From Amyloporia xantha (Eukaryota > Basidiomycota > Agaricomycetes > Polyporales > Adustoporiaceae), in assembly GCA_036971615.1 (NCBI GenBank), contig JAYKKR010000001.1:4526001-4590000 (forward strand): 64,000 nucleotides of DNA, given 5' to 3'. This document shows, in pieces, positions 22,831 through 35,000 of this stretch (the stretch's first letter is position 1; each line of letters begins with the position of its first letter). The translations under genes and the position numbers were made by a program. Below the pieces are notes generated by a model. That model did no database searches. It was not told the origin of the DNA and saw only the letters and a list, made by a program, of their open reading frames with translations.

Positions 22831-25825
22831 ATGACTTGCGGTCACCTCGCAGACATAGCCCGCCTTCAGCCTCCGAAACTCTCTCAGTCGGTGCACCGGG
22901 AGGAGTGTACACAATGTTTTGACAATCAGGTGGCGTATGGCCGACGTTTGCTCACCATGTGTAAACTTACGGATTTGACAGGATCATCCCCTCGGTATTG
23001 ATGTCTGCCTGGTCTGTTTCAACGGGGGATGCCTGGACAAAGACCGCCACCATGCACGGACGCATGTGCAGAAAACTGGACACAATTTTACATTGAACAT
23101 CAAGCGCAAGCTGAAGCCGTCCGCGAATCGCGTGCGTATGCAGATTTTCATCAAGTGGCATCGCTGACATGTTTTCTCTTCAGCTGGACGAGGAGCAGCC
23201 TCCGTCGAAGATGACGAAGCTTGCGATTGTGGAGGATAACGAGGAGGACAAGTACGAGCACAAGATGGTTCTCAAGTGCTGGAAATGCGATCCTGTCAAT
23301 GGGCTGGAGATTCCGGACGCGTCGTTCGACCCCCACGTGAAGTCCCTTAGCGACGGCGTTATGCAGTCTTTGTCCTCCGCGCGACAGTCGGAGGTGAAGG
23401 CTTGGGAAGAGGAAATCGTCCCTTGCGAGCATACGTTGACTTTACAGCAGCTGGTCACTGGCCCCATACCTGCTTCTGGCAAGTTAAATCCATTCATCTT
23501 AGCGCATATACCTAAATCATTCCTGCAGGGCTGGCCCATTGCTCAAAATGCGATCTTAAGGAGAATCTCTGGCTATGCCTCACGTGCGGGTCTCTAGGCT
23601 GTGGGAGACAGCTATATGGAGGCATCGGAGGCAACGGGCATGGCCTGCAACATTACCAGGAAACGCATCACCCGGTGAGCGTGAAGCTTGGAACGATAAC
23701 TCCAGAAGGTAGCGCAGGTATGTAATGGTGTTGGTCTATCTGTTCAGTTTATTCACGCATGTCTCCCTGAAGACATCCACTGCTATGTCTGTGATGATTC
23801 CAAGCTCGATCCCGAACTGGGTGCGCATCTTGCGGCGTTTGGAATCAACGTGCAGACGCAAACCAAGACGGAGAAGTCCATGACTGAGCTCGTGAGTTGG
23901 TGATTTGGCATAGCGAGTTTCTAACCTGATGTGCCTCTACAGCAACTTGAGCATAATCTGAAATTTGATTTCTCGCTGACCGGTGAAGACGGCAAGGCCC
24001 TTGAGCCTGTCTTTGGACCTGGCCTGACTGGTCTTTCAAATCTTGGGAATAGGTAGGTCTACTCCGATATGCACACGTACGCTGAGTTGACACCATGGTA
24101 GTTGTTATATGGCCTCTGTTGTGCAGACCATCTTTTCTCTTCCCGCGTTTCGTGAACGATACTATCCCTCTGCATCCACGCACTGGCAGACATGTACCGA
24201 ACCATTACCGGCCAACTGCGTGGACTGCCAGATGCATAAGCTCGCCGATGGTCTGCTCTCAGGGCGGTATTCACACCCGCGGCCAACAAACTCTGGGCCA
24301 GCTGATCCAAAGGCCAGCAACCCACTGGCGCACGACTCGCCCACACCTGTATTCCAGGAGGGCGTGCGGCCGAGCGGATTTAAGGCGCTCATCGGGAAAG
24401 GTCACGAGGAGTTCTCGACGATGCGGCAGCAAGACTCGGAGGAGTTTTTCACGCATCTCCTGACGGCATTGCGGCGTCACGGGAAGAAGGCTGGGAGTGC
24501 AGGAACGGAACCGACAGAAGCGTTTGCGTTTGGGATGGAGCAGAGGCTCGAATGCGGCGAGTGTAAGCGAGTGAGGTATAGGGTGGACAGTACGGATGTG
24601 CTCAGTATCCCTGTGCCTGCGAGAGAAAAGGGCAAAGATGTCGAGGGGAAGACCCTGTATGAGGAGGTGGAGCTGAAGGAATGCATGGACATGGTGACGG
24701 GCACGGAGGCTTTGGAGTACACGTGTCCTGCGTGCCAGAAAAATGTCATCGCGACAAAGTGGGTGTTCTCTTCGCTACTGCATCATTGATATAACCTTCA
24801 TTGGCAGGCGATCGAGGTTCGCGACTTTCCCTCAAGTATTTGTGGTCCATGCAAAGAAGTTCCAGCTGGTTAATTGGGTCCCTTCGAAGCTCGGTATGAC
24901 ATTGCTCTTACGTGGTGGGACGTGCTTCTAATAGTTCTCACTCCAGACATTCCGCTGAACGTTTCGGACACGCTACAGCTGGACAGCTATATCGGACGTG
25001 GCCTGCAGCCCGGCGAAGTAGAGCTTCCTGAAGATAAAGCAGGCATGTCCCCGATCTGTGTTGTCTTATCTGCCGATGCGGAGAATTCATATCTGTTTGA
25101 TAGCCGCCCCCGGCCTGCCCCAGTTCAATGAAGCGGCGATGGCTCAGTTGGAGGCAATGGGGTTCCCCACCATCCGGTGTCAGAAGGCACTGCTTGCCAC
25201 GGGCAATAGTGATCCAGAAGCCGCAATGGAGTGGCTATTTGCACACATGGAAGATCCTGGTGGGGATCGAGTTCTCTGCGACCGCATTGGCAGTAAACTG
25301 ACGGACACGCTGCAGACATTGATGCTCCGATTGAATCGTCAGGATCTGGCGGCGGTGCTCCGGAGTCGTCCCAGGAGCAGGTCAGCATGCTGGCGGAGAT
25401 GGGCTTCACCCACGCACAAGCCCGAAAGGCGCTACGAGAAACGGTACATGGGACCACTTTCATGTCATGCACGGGTCTGACGGCTTCTCCAGGGGGGTGA
25501 TGCAGAGCGCGCTGTTGAATGGCTGTTCTCTCACCCAGACGATAATGGCGAAGATGTACCAGCTGCTGTCAGTGAGGCGCCACAGACGTCTGGTGTGGGG
25601 GGTTCCTCGGAACTTCCGGCAAAGTACAGGCTCAAGGCGTTCATCTCGCACAAAGGCCCGTCCGTGCACTCTGGGCATTACGTGGCGCACATCCGGGTGG
25701 AGGATGCTGCGGTGGGTGGGGAAAGCTGGGTGTTGTTCAATGACGAGAAGGTGGTTAAAGCTGACGATGAGAGTGTACGCGAGCTGAAGAAGCTCGCGTA
25801 CTTGTACGTATATGAGAGAGTGTAG
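22831..25825 (+). CDS. UBP14: ubiquitin C-terminal hydrolase, USP5/Ubp14 type
   Basis: A deubiquitinase (805 residues) that disassembles free polyubiquitin chains. Exons: 22831-22929, 22982-23131, 23184-23478, 23529-23717, 23773-23891, 23943-24052, 24102-24758, 24808-24893, 24947-25042, 25104-25259, 25316-25443 and 25493-25825; the sum is divisible by three. Domain order is the family's: a variant and a canonical ZnF-UBP (GLAHCSKCDLKENLWLCLTC, GGNGHGLQHY), the catalytic Cys box GLSNLGNSCYM (Cys near residue 322), then two UBA domains (AMAQLEAMGFP; VSMLAEMGFT) inserted before the His box GPSVHSGHYVAHI (His near residue 757). Two introns, 23479-23528 and 25043-25103, use GC donors (GCAAGT and GCATGT); no nearby GT donor keeps the frame. 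All other introns are GT-AG. Confidence 0.95.
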
Positions 25826-26133
25826 GACTCTGAACTGTACACGTTGTGGTGGTTGTATCATGATTTACGTTGGGAATGACATACTGGTGTCGCCATCGTC
25901 CTGTGTATGAGAGAGCCCTCGACCCTGCGCGCGGCCGCTGAGGCGAGCTTGTTGCCGCCGTCTAGACTCTGGACTGTAACGGTCTGTGCAAGCCACGCTT
26001 GGGCATTTTCAAACTCCGCCACCGTGGCTTTTTTCGGTCTGTCTTTATCCAGCCAGACGCCTCTCTGCGCCTCTTTTCCTCGCAAACCACATCCTCCGCT
26101 CTTCCTTTGTCCTTCGTCCCTCTGCACTCAGCT
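25826..26133. other. short spacer with NAP1 promoter
   Basis: About 300 bp separate the deubiquitinase stop from the NAP1 start. The last 100 bp are CT-rich, as in promoters of well-expressed fungal genes. No other feature was found. Confidence 0.5.
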
Positions 26134-27636
26134 ATGTCGGAAAACATCTCCATAAATCAGGTCGATCTCACCGCGCCCACTCCCCAAAACACGCCTCTCA
26201 CTCACGCGCCCATCGCCGCTGGTCTTTCGCGCCCCACGGTCCCCGACATCTCAGAAGACAATGAGCCTGAAGAGGACGACGTCTCTCCCTCGGCTGGCAT
26301 GCAGCAAGCTATGCTCGGCTTGGTTCATGGCAAACTCGCTGGTCTCGTCGGCAAGAGCTCAGGGTACATCGAGAGCCTGCCCGTCGAAGTGAAAAAGAGC
26401 GTGGAGGCGCTCAAGGGCGTGCAGGTGAAGCACATCGAGCTGCAGAACCAGTACAAACGGGAGTGCCTCGAGCTGGAGAAGAAGGTGTGTGCGGCTCGTG
26501 GAAAAAACACACATCTACGCGATATCGATCTCTGACGTCTGCGCGTAGTACCATGAGTTGCAAAAGCCTTTGTACGAGCGCCGACACGCGATTATCAGCG
26601 GCGCGGCGCATCCTACACCTGAGGAGGTCGAGGCCGGCTTGAAGGAGTCGCTCAAGGACGATCCGGAATACCCTCCATTGCCAAAAGAAGCCGCCGACGT
26701 CCCCGGTGCTGGTATCCCCGAGTTCTGGCTCACTGCGCTCAGGAACCACATCGGCCTGTCGGATATCATCACGGATCGCGACGCCGCTGCGCTCAAGCAC
26801 CTCACTGACATCCAGCTCTCGTACTTGCCAACGAACGAGCCCAAGCCCGGATTCAAGCTCACGTTTGTGTTCAGCCCGAACGAGTTCTTTGAGAATGAGA
26901 TCCTGGAGAAGACATATCTCTACCAAGACGAAGTTGGCTATTCAGGCGATTTCGTGTACGATCGCGCGATCGGTACTGAGATCAAGTGGAAAGAGGACAA
27001 GGACTTGACCAAGGAGTTTGAGATCAAGAAGCAGAGGAACAAGAGTGAGTGGCGCCATCCGTTCCGCAGCTTGCAGCCCATTAACCTCTAATCTAGACAC
27101 AAATCGGACACGTTTGGTTCGCAAGGCACGTCCGACGGAGTCGTTCTTTAACTTCTTCTCTCCGCCAGAGCCTCCGAATGAGGACGATGACGAGTTGGAC
27201 GAGATGCACCTGGACGAACTCGAGGAGAAGCTTGAGATAGACTACCAAATCGGCGAAGACATCAAGGAGAAGGTACGTTCTATCATTGCCTTAACGTCTA
27301 TCTCTGACTTATCTGCGGCTTGGATCCGTGGTAGATCATCCCGCGTGCTGTGGACTTCTTCACCGGCAAAGCATTGGAGTACGAGGACATCGATGATGAC
27401 GAGGAGGATGATTACGAGGATATCGACGACGAAGATGACGATGAGGATCGCTTTGATGATGATGTATGTTCATCTATCGCTCCGTGGTCGATTCTAGCGG
27501 GCGAGGTTGACTGACTGAAAATTAGGATTCGGACTCGGATGCGGAGATCCCCGCGAGGAGGCGCGCTCCGCCGAAAGGACGTGGTGCAGCTGCAGCCAGC
27601 AACAACGTCAACGCTGAGGAATGCAAGCAGCAGTAG
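26134..27636 (+). CDS. NAP1: nucleosome assembly protein NAP1
   Basis: A histone H2A-H2B chaperone of 420 residues that shuttles between cytoplasm and nucleus. Five exons: 26134-26484, 26549-27044, 27097-27272, 27335-27463 and 27526-27636. The NAP fold spans roughly residues 70-350, with ESLPVEVKKSVEALKG at its dimerisation helix, GIPEFWLTALRNH, TFVFSPNEFFEN, RPTESFFNFFSPPEPP and IIPRAVDFFTGKALEYED. A long acidic tail (DIDDDEEDDYEDIDDEDDDE) follows, as in all NAP1 proteins. The last four residues are CKQQ, a CaaX-like prenylation signal also present at the end of animal and plant NAP1 proteins. An in-frame upstream ATG at 25999 was rejected because MSENISINQ matches the usual start. Confidence 0.95.
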
Positions 27637-29051
27637 ACCCGTTCTCGTTCGCATGCGCTCTCAATTCGAAACTGTGCTGTCAACCATACGCCCTTTTTTA
27701 GTATTTCCAGGAGTTTTATTCTTCTCTGTCCTGCTTAATGACAGCTTGAGCAGAAGACATAATCCGTCCATTCTTTCCAACTGCCAACTTGCACTCGCCA
27801 TCATCCTGTTGTTTTGTCATCTTCTCGTTTCCAATCGTCGTCTTGGGTATGTGTGTGTAGTGTGCGCGCGCCGAATGAAATCCATAGTCTAACCCTGTTT
27901 GTTACCTGAATATCGAGGTAGATATGCTGAATGACACTGTGCGCATTTTGACAATGTATAATAAGAGATCGTTGTTTCACTTTGACCTGTGGCTGCGCAG
28001 CGGGATGGTGGACAGCTGCTTCCGTGTTGTGGGGAACCGACGGATCAATCGATCGAGCGCCAGGTGTGATGTGCGTGCCCGTTGGGAGGAGCGCGCGCTC
28101 AGCTCATTGCATTCTTGCCATATATGATATTTCCTCCCGCCCGGTTTATTTTCCCCACCTCAGGGCGACCCGATGAAACCCCGCACCTTCAGGCAGATCT
28201 CATAAGCAAATCATGATTATTGTGTTAGATATAACATTTTTCCAGTTTATGGATACCGGCGCTGCTGCGCGCGGCGATTTTGAATTCTTCACTGTGCGGT
28301 GGCAGCGGTGAAGTATTCAATTCATTCTAGGTCGCCGATAAATGCTAATCGACCGTAGGCAAACTTATGATAGGCAGTGGTCCATCTGGGGTGGGGCGAC
28401 TATTTTTGTGAAGATCGTGTCGTCCATTTGTGAAGTTATGTGCTGATATGAACTTTACCTCAGAGACTTTCAGGTCGTTAATCAATATCGTAAAGCTTCT
28501 GTACATTGGCCAGTGGAATATGCTCACATCTGAATAGGATACTTCCAGATTGACGCGCATAGTAACCGCTGCGCGGTTCCGAGACAGCCGCATTGCTATA
28601 GAGCGACAGCAATGCTGTGGCATGGATGCTAATCTCAATTGCCGCTCATCTAAGTTGGGAAAATCGTATCGCCCTCATTGCGCAGTCCGCCTCGAGACTG
28701 GGTCTGTGAGCTTCCAGGCTGCAAGCACCGCAGCGTAACATTGCCCCACACGTTCCACTCATGTTGGGCGTTCCGCATCGACCAGTACCGAAGATCGTCG
28801 AAGCGCAGCAGGTCCAACTACACTACCTCGTCTACCTGGGTGCGTATCCTCCGACTAGTTTGATAACCGAGTGACAGCTGGAGGGAAGCGTACAGCCTCG
28901 AGTCTTTGCTTCTGCGCAAGCATGAGGTGGCCACCAGCGCTGGATTCCATTGAAATACGGAGCAAATCATGGGGATAGTGCCCTATTCCCAGAAACTCCT
29001 TTTTCTCCATCCACACATTATATTTCAATACCCGGTTCGACGCATACTGCC
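27637..29051. other. intergenic, nothing recognised
   Basis: It contains only short ORFs without family resemblance. A pyrimidine-rich stretch directly follows NAP1 and is likely its 3' UTR. No repeats or mobile-element ends were seen. Confidence 0.45.
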
Positions 29052-30112
29052 ATGACAAAGCTCAACGCACGAGGATACATCGCTGTCGTTGAGATTATTA
29101 TTTATATCCCTGTCCTCATTCTATCCGTTATCCTTGTTGTGCGACATGGCTTCACCCGGCGAGCTGGGTGGATATTCCTTGTCATCCTCTCGCTAGGTAA
29201 GTAATACGCCCGTTCGTTTCAATTTTTATCTGATTTTACGATGGAAAAATAGCTCGGATTATAGGTGGCATAGCGAACGTGGCTTCGGAACAGAATCCCT
29301 CAAATGAGACACTGGAGATTATGTACAGCACGCTCGAAGCAGCGGGAGTATCCCCCCTCTTACTCGCGACGCTTGGCTTCCTTCAGACTGTGTAAGTTGA
29401 TGTCATTTGCTATTCGCTCTCTCTCCCTGACGCGAAAGGTAAAATTCAGATGCGAAGGTGCCCTCGACGATCACCCACTCATATCCAAGGGCTTGAAGCT
29501 CATGGGCCTGCTTGCGATCATCGCACTCGTTCTGGCGGTCATGGGCGGAATCGACGAGGGTACCGGCCACACACAATCTTCCATCAACGAAGGCGTGAGA
29601 TATAGGCACATCGGCGTTGCCCTCTTCGCCGTCTTCTACATCCTCATCTTCCTGCTGCATGGCTTCTGCTGGACGAACCGCTCGCGATTGCTGCGGTACA
29701 GACGCCTGGTGAGCCTGAGCTGTCCCCTGCCCTGCCGGGCTATGAATACGCTGGTGCTGACCGAGCGCATTTTTCGTTCTCACAGCTCCTCGCGGGCATA
29801 TCGTGCGCGCTCCCGGTCCTTTTCGTGCGCGTCGTGTACCTCGTCCTGTCTGGATTCGCCCCGAACACGCGGAGCGTGAACTCGGACGGCCAGGTGGTGT
29901 ACACCCCGAGCACATCCGTTCTGACCAAGTTCAACAGCATCACCGGCCCGTGGGCGATTTACCTGTTCATGTCCGTCGTTCCGGAGGTCATCACCATCTG
30001 CATCTACATCGCGGTCGGCACGAGGATCCCGCTGCAGAAGGACACGGAATATGCGCAGGGCCAGGCGTCGAGCTGGAGTGAGCAGGAACTGGCGAGGTTG
30101 CGGGCGCCGTGA
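29052..30112 (+). CDS. seven-helix membrane protein of a fungal unknown family
   Basis: A predicted integral membrane protein of 289 residues in four exons (29052-29196, 29253-29391, 29450-29708, 29786-30112). Seven hydrophobic segments are visible, starting with VVEIIIYIPVLILSVILVV near the N-terminus and ending with a helix containing VPEVITICIYIAVG. The motif GGIANVASEQNP after the second helix and the pattern of short loops resemble a family of uncharacterised fungal seven-helix proteins (I think DUF7702). The C-terminal tail is short and polar. There is no signal peptide beyond the first helix. A role as transporter or receptor cannot be decided from sequence. Confidence 0.8.
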
Positions 30113-32078
30113 GTGTGTTGTTTGGGCTGGTGGGGATATGGCAAGACTGATTTCTCGATCTTAGGCCTTCCTACAGTAATGAGTACGCGCGCCCCGTTTG
30201 AAGGAATTTCGTGTGGATATTTGTTCTTTGTTGTCGTGCTGTATACCCAGGGCAATGTTATCGGGATTTTGTTTATCGTCGCCGGTCATAATGTTAATGA
30301 AAAGACTGTCATGGTCATATTTACAGTCGTTCTGTCGGAATATTGGTACTATCATGCGAAAGCCAAGTATTGCGTGCATCCTTGGGCTTGACGGTAGGTT
30401 CCTGTATGATAGACGAGTACTTGAAGAGGTCCAGCCGGAACTTTAGGCCTCAGGCCGCAGGAGGTGGCCGAGGTAGGGCTCATCGAAAACTCATAGCCCG
30501 CTCGTTCACTCATTCGTTCATTAGCTGCGCGGCGGTGATCGTTCTGAGTGGGTATGCTATGAGGGTAGTATGGAATGTATTCAGTGATGTATCGTTGACG
30601 ATGTTCGGTTTATATATCCGTTTGTTCAGTCAATTTAAACTGCCGATATACTTATACTGACCCACCGCAGGTCAACTTCCCATGAGCGCTGGCCCATGTG
30701 CGGCGACAACTTTTATAGAGATTCAGAAGAAGTCTTCCATTTGTGAAGTCGTACTGGTGTAGTAGTTCTTTGCGTCAAAGACCTTCAGTTCGTCAACCAA
30801 CGTGGTATTGAGAGGCTTCCACGTTTTAACCTGTGGACCATGCTCACCACTGAACGCGAACTTCCTAGCCTGAGATTTGTGCTGCGCCGCGCGGTTCTGA
30901 TGAACATCATCCGGATTGCTTTACAGTCGGAGAAAATGGACGTCGATCTCAGATCAGGACCGGACTTGATTTGGGCGCAGCGCGTATGGAGAGCCTCCGG
31001 CTGAGGACATCGCAGTCTTATCATGTATGTCACCCCTATGTCAGGCTTTCCGTAGTAGGCAATCCTTGAAATTGTCGAAGCACCACAGGTGCGCTTCAAA
31101 TTGTAGGAAACAACAGTGATGACCATCTGTAGTGCGGCTGCAATGACCGGTCCTATTTCATGAGGGCTGGCAAAACGGGAGCCTTGCACAGAAATCGTTG
31201 GGATGAAAATCATCTGGAAGTAGAAGAGTCGGGAGTCATCAATGATATAATGCGCTGATCATAGATGTGATTTACATATGATATAGGTGTCGACGAGCTT
31301 GTTGTACATGGTTCAAGCGCTCAATGAGCGGATTAAAACTCACACACGCACACGATCACCGATTGAAGATGAGGGCAACTTCAAGTCGGAAGACCGGGTG
31401 AAGTACGACGGCGTATATGTCCGAACTGCAGTGTCGATCGCCGGTTCATTGATTGTCAAGGAGATGTTCGAGCACGGAGTGAACACATCCAAACGACGCG
31501 GTGAACGCGACTACTCTGAATGAACTGTTTTGCAGTCTGGATCGTAGAGTGGGGATGTCTTGGCCACGCCTGTTCGCGGACTCGGAGAACCTGATTGAAA
31601 ATTGCATCGAAAATGACATTAATTAATGACCACGGTGTGGGTCCAACGGCATCCGCCGGTCGCAGTCGAACATGGAGCGGATATTGGCAAAGCAGGCGGG
31701 TTTCCATGGCGTCGATGGGTCCAGGCGATGTTTACACGTAAAATTCCATCAGCGCGCAGGGTTTGTCGTCCGTCACGCTCGGACAAAGTGCAGCACCGGC
31801 TGTCCCGTCCGTAAGTCAGGATAATTCCTGAGCTGACGCAGATGGTGTGCCAATGGTAGATGTGTTTATGGGCAATGGTAACATGGTCAGTGTTATGTAG
31901 TAAACGGAAACTCACCACTGGTGCCGACGATAAATACTTAACGGGGGCGGGGTGTGACATATGACCACGAATGTGACGGGACGTGTAGAGTAGGCGCTGA
32001 TGATCGCGTACCGCGACCGCGAAGTGTCACGCTTTGCCTGTTCCTCTCAGGCCGAGGCAGGCAGGTTCCGGTTTCAAC
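30113..32078. other. intergenic, nothing recognised
   Basis: Nearly 2 kb without a convincing coding signal. Short ORFs around 31290-31520 and 30785-31210 lack both homology-like motifs and splice structure. It may include promoter elements of the large zinc-finger gene. Confidence 0.4.
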
Positions 32079-35000
32079 ATGCCCCCTTCTCTGTACTCTA
32101 CCCTCGCAAATTGGGACGGCCACCTTTCCTCGCCCGCTCGCCATCCTCCCAACCCGTCCCCACCACAGTCTCAATCAACGCCGCTGACACCGCCCACTCG
32201 ACCGACTGCTGCGCCGACGCCCCATACATCGCCTTGGACTCGATCGGCAGCGAGCTCGTCAGGTCTTGCTGCCGCGATGCCTCCGAACATGTCAAGACGC
32301 GCTCAAGATTCCGTACCAAACTCGTCCAGCTCTGATGAACAAGATCGCAAGGCGGTGGACTCTATGCTTTCTTTGAACGACGATGACTCGGACGAGTCTC
32401 ACCGCTCCGTTAGTTATTTTTTTCGTGATCGACTGCTCCCACTGATGGCGTTGCCCCTTCATCTTTCAAAACTCCAGGACGTCATGCGGCCGCCACCACA
32501 CTCTATCATCGATCACCGCCATAGCTCTCGCCCAGAGGTAGTTTTCACCACTTATTTTTCTGCTCAGCTCACGGAGCCCACAATAACTCAGTCTCCCAAA
32601 CTAAATGTCGAGAAAAGACGAGATCGTACGCCTCTCTTTTACCCGGAATCTACTCCAGAACCACAACACCCCTCACACATATTTCCCGAGGGTGAAGATG
32701 CAGATGCAGAGGGAGACGATGACGACGAAGTTGAAGCATCACCAATACACATAGACCAGCATCAAAGTATACCTAGCCCGCCAAACTCACCACAAAAGAT
32801 TACCTCCCTTCTCAAAGACTCTCGCGCTCAAGCCGCCGGCCAGGTTATCGACACTACATACCTCTCGCCCAGCAAACCTCCACCCCCTGATCGGCCTTCG
32901 TCTTCGATCCTTCACCGTCGACCAGAACATCCCACTCATCTGGCTTCCGCTGCTCTCGCCAACCTCCCTCCATCAAGACCTATCGCCCTCGCCCCAGCAC
33001 CAGCGGATAAACAGGGTAGCTTCTCACTCCTTCATGCGTTAATACCAGATATACCATCATCCCCCATGGCCGAGGATGCTCTCTCGTCGGATGTTGCAGC
33101 AGATATGGATGTAGACGTAGATCAGCTCCTGGCCTCGATGGCGGAGGCTAGGGAGTCTCTGCTCAAGCTATCTGAGAGGGAGGGAGAAAAGGCAGACGTG
33201 GAGATGGGGATGAAGGTAAACGTTGTTGGTGAGAATTCGCAGGGTGATATTGCAGCCCGCGAGTCGCGGAATCTCGATTTGAGCTCAGGTTCACATTCCA
33301 CTGAGGAGGGAATGGCAACGGAGGAGCTGCGGACGGACCTTGATGTTCGGATAGCAGAATCTGTGTCGAATGTAGATGTGGAAATGGCGGTGAGTGTCTT
33401 GTTTCCTAAACTTTCGCACGTCTCTGTAATTTTATACCTGGTATCTTTGCCCGCATGATTTCATTTTTGACCTCCATGTTTTCTTAAGATCGCCGCAGCA
33501 GGATCAAAAGCACAAGAAAAAAGCAAGGACTCGTCCGTACGGATGGAAGTGGATCTTGTTGCTGAAGTGAATGGGCAAGATCGTCCTGCAGAGCGAGGTT
33601 GCCAGCAAAGCTACATGGCTGTGCGTCGGCCTCTTTTCCTCGTCTGGCTGTCTGCATGTCTCACACGGATCGCATCACCAATAGGAGGAGCCAGTAACCC
33701 CAACGACCCCGCGGCGTACACGCGAGTCGTCAGAGGCCGTATCTTCTCTGGATGTACAAGAAAGTAATGCTACCGCTACCGAGGGCACTCTCGTCGATGC
33801 GAACACAGATGCCGATGCCGATGTGGAGTCCGACCCAGTCCTTAGAGATAGCAAGGGCAAAAGAAGAGATATTATCGCATCTCCCGGCTTCGTACGTATT
33901 ACGATCTTGGTGCGACTGCCGTCTGACTATCTCCACGTGCTGTAGAAGACTCGACACTCTCCCTTTCGATCGCGTCCCAATCACCCTCCTGGGGTTACCT
34001 CACTCTCGATCACTGTGAGTTTACTTACCTCTTTCGGTTGTGCTGAGGGGCTACGAGAAGGATATGTTATCTGATGACTCAACGATGCTTCTTCTAGGCC
34101 GAGAAATTGCTCGATCGGTCTCCTTCAGGACCTCCTCTGAGCTACTCACCGCTATCTCCTCTGTCGACCTTGCCATCACCTAATAGGCAGGAATTCGCCA
34201 CAGGGCCTACGCTGGCTTTCTCCCCAGTATCGCATCGACAAACTGCCACTACTCCCTCTTCCCCAGCCCTACAACCACGTCACAATCAGGCCCTTTTATC
34301 TTCATCTATCTCTGCACAGCCTTCTTCATCAAGTATCTCCCTCTGTCCCCGCCTAGCGGTTTACGTTCTTGCTCCTCCATTACCACCAGATCGCCCTAAG
34401 GATTCCTATCTTCCTGCCAGCATGATTGAGGCTCTACGTGTGCATGACGAGGAGCACGCAGCATCCAAGGTACAGAAAGCAAAAAGAGGACGTGAACAGC
34501 CGCGAAAGAGCGATATCAATATAATGCCGGGATCTGTGCCATTCAGCCGGAGTCCCAGTGCAAGCCAGAGCTTGTGGCCGATGCAAAGACAAGCGAAGAT
34601 GCAGGCTCAGAAACAGATCGCACAGCTCTGGGAGTCTACGAGGGGGGTGGATCCTGAACCTCAACCTGTGGCAGGTCCGAGCTATACGCGCACAAATGCA
34701 CAGGCTGGTCCCTCGAAGTCCGCACCGGAGTCGACCCGCGGGGAGTCCTTGTTAAACTCACGGCCTCTTGTCCCTAGTCCTCTTGCTAATGATTCTAGCT
34801 CAACCGCGCCGGATCCGCCTGTCCTGAAGCCGAACACAACGAAAGTGGCACAGGCAGAGGGGTCAAAGAAGCGTAGCCGCCCGTCTGGTCCTTCTGCATC
34901 TTCGTCGCGCAAGAAGGCGAAAATCAGTCTCGAAGAGAATCGAACCGTCGGCTTGTCGCAACCCCCCGATGGACGCTACTATGGCCCGGACGTGCTTGAG

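Noticed and set aside
32538..32567. 30-nt GT...AG segment in the zinc-finger gene
   Set aside because: It is shorter than any accepted intron here and in frame, so it was kept as coding.
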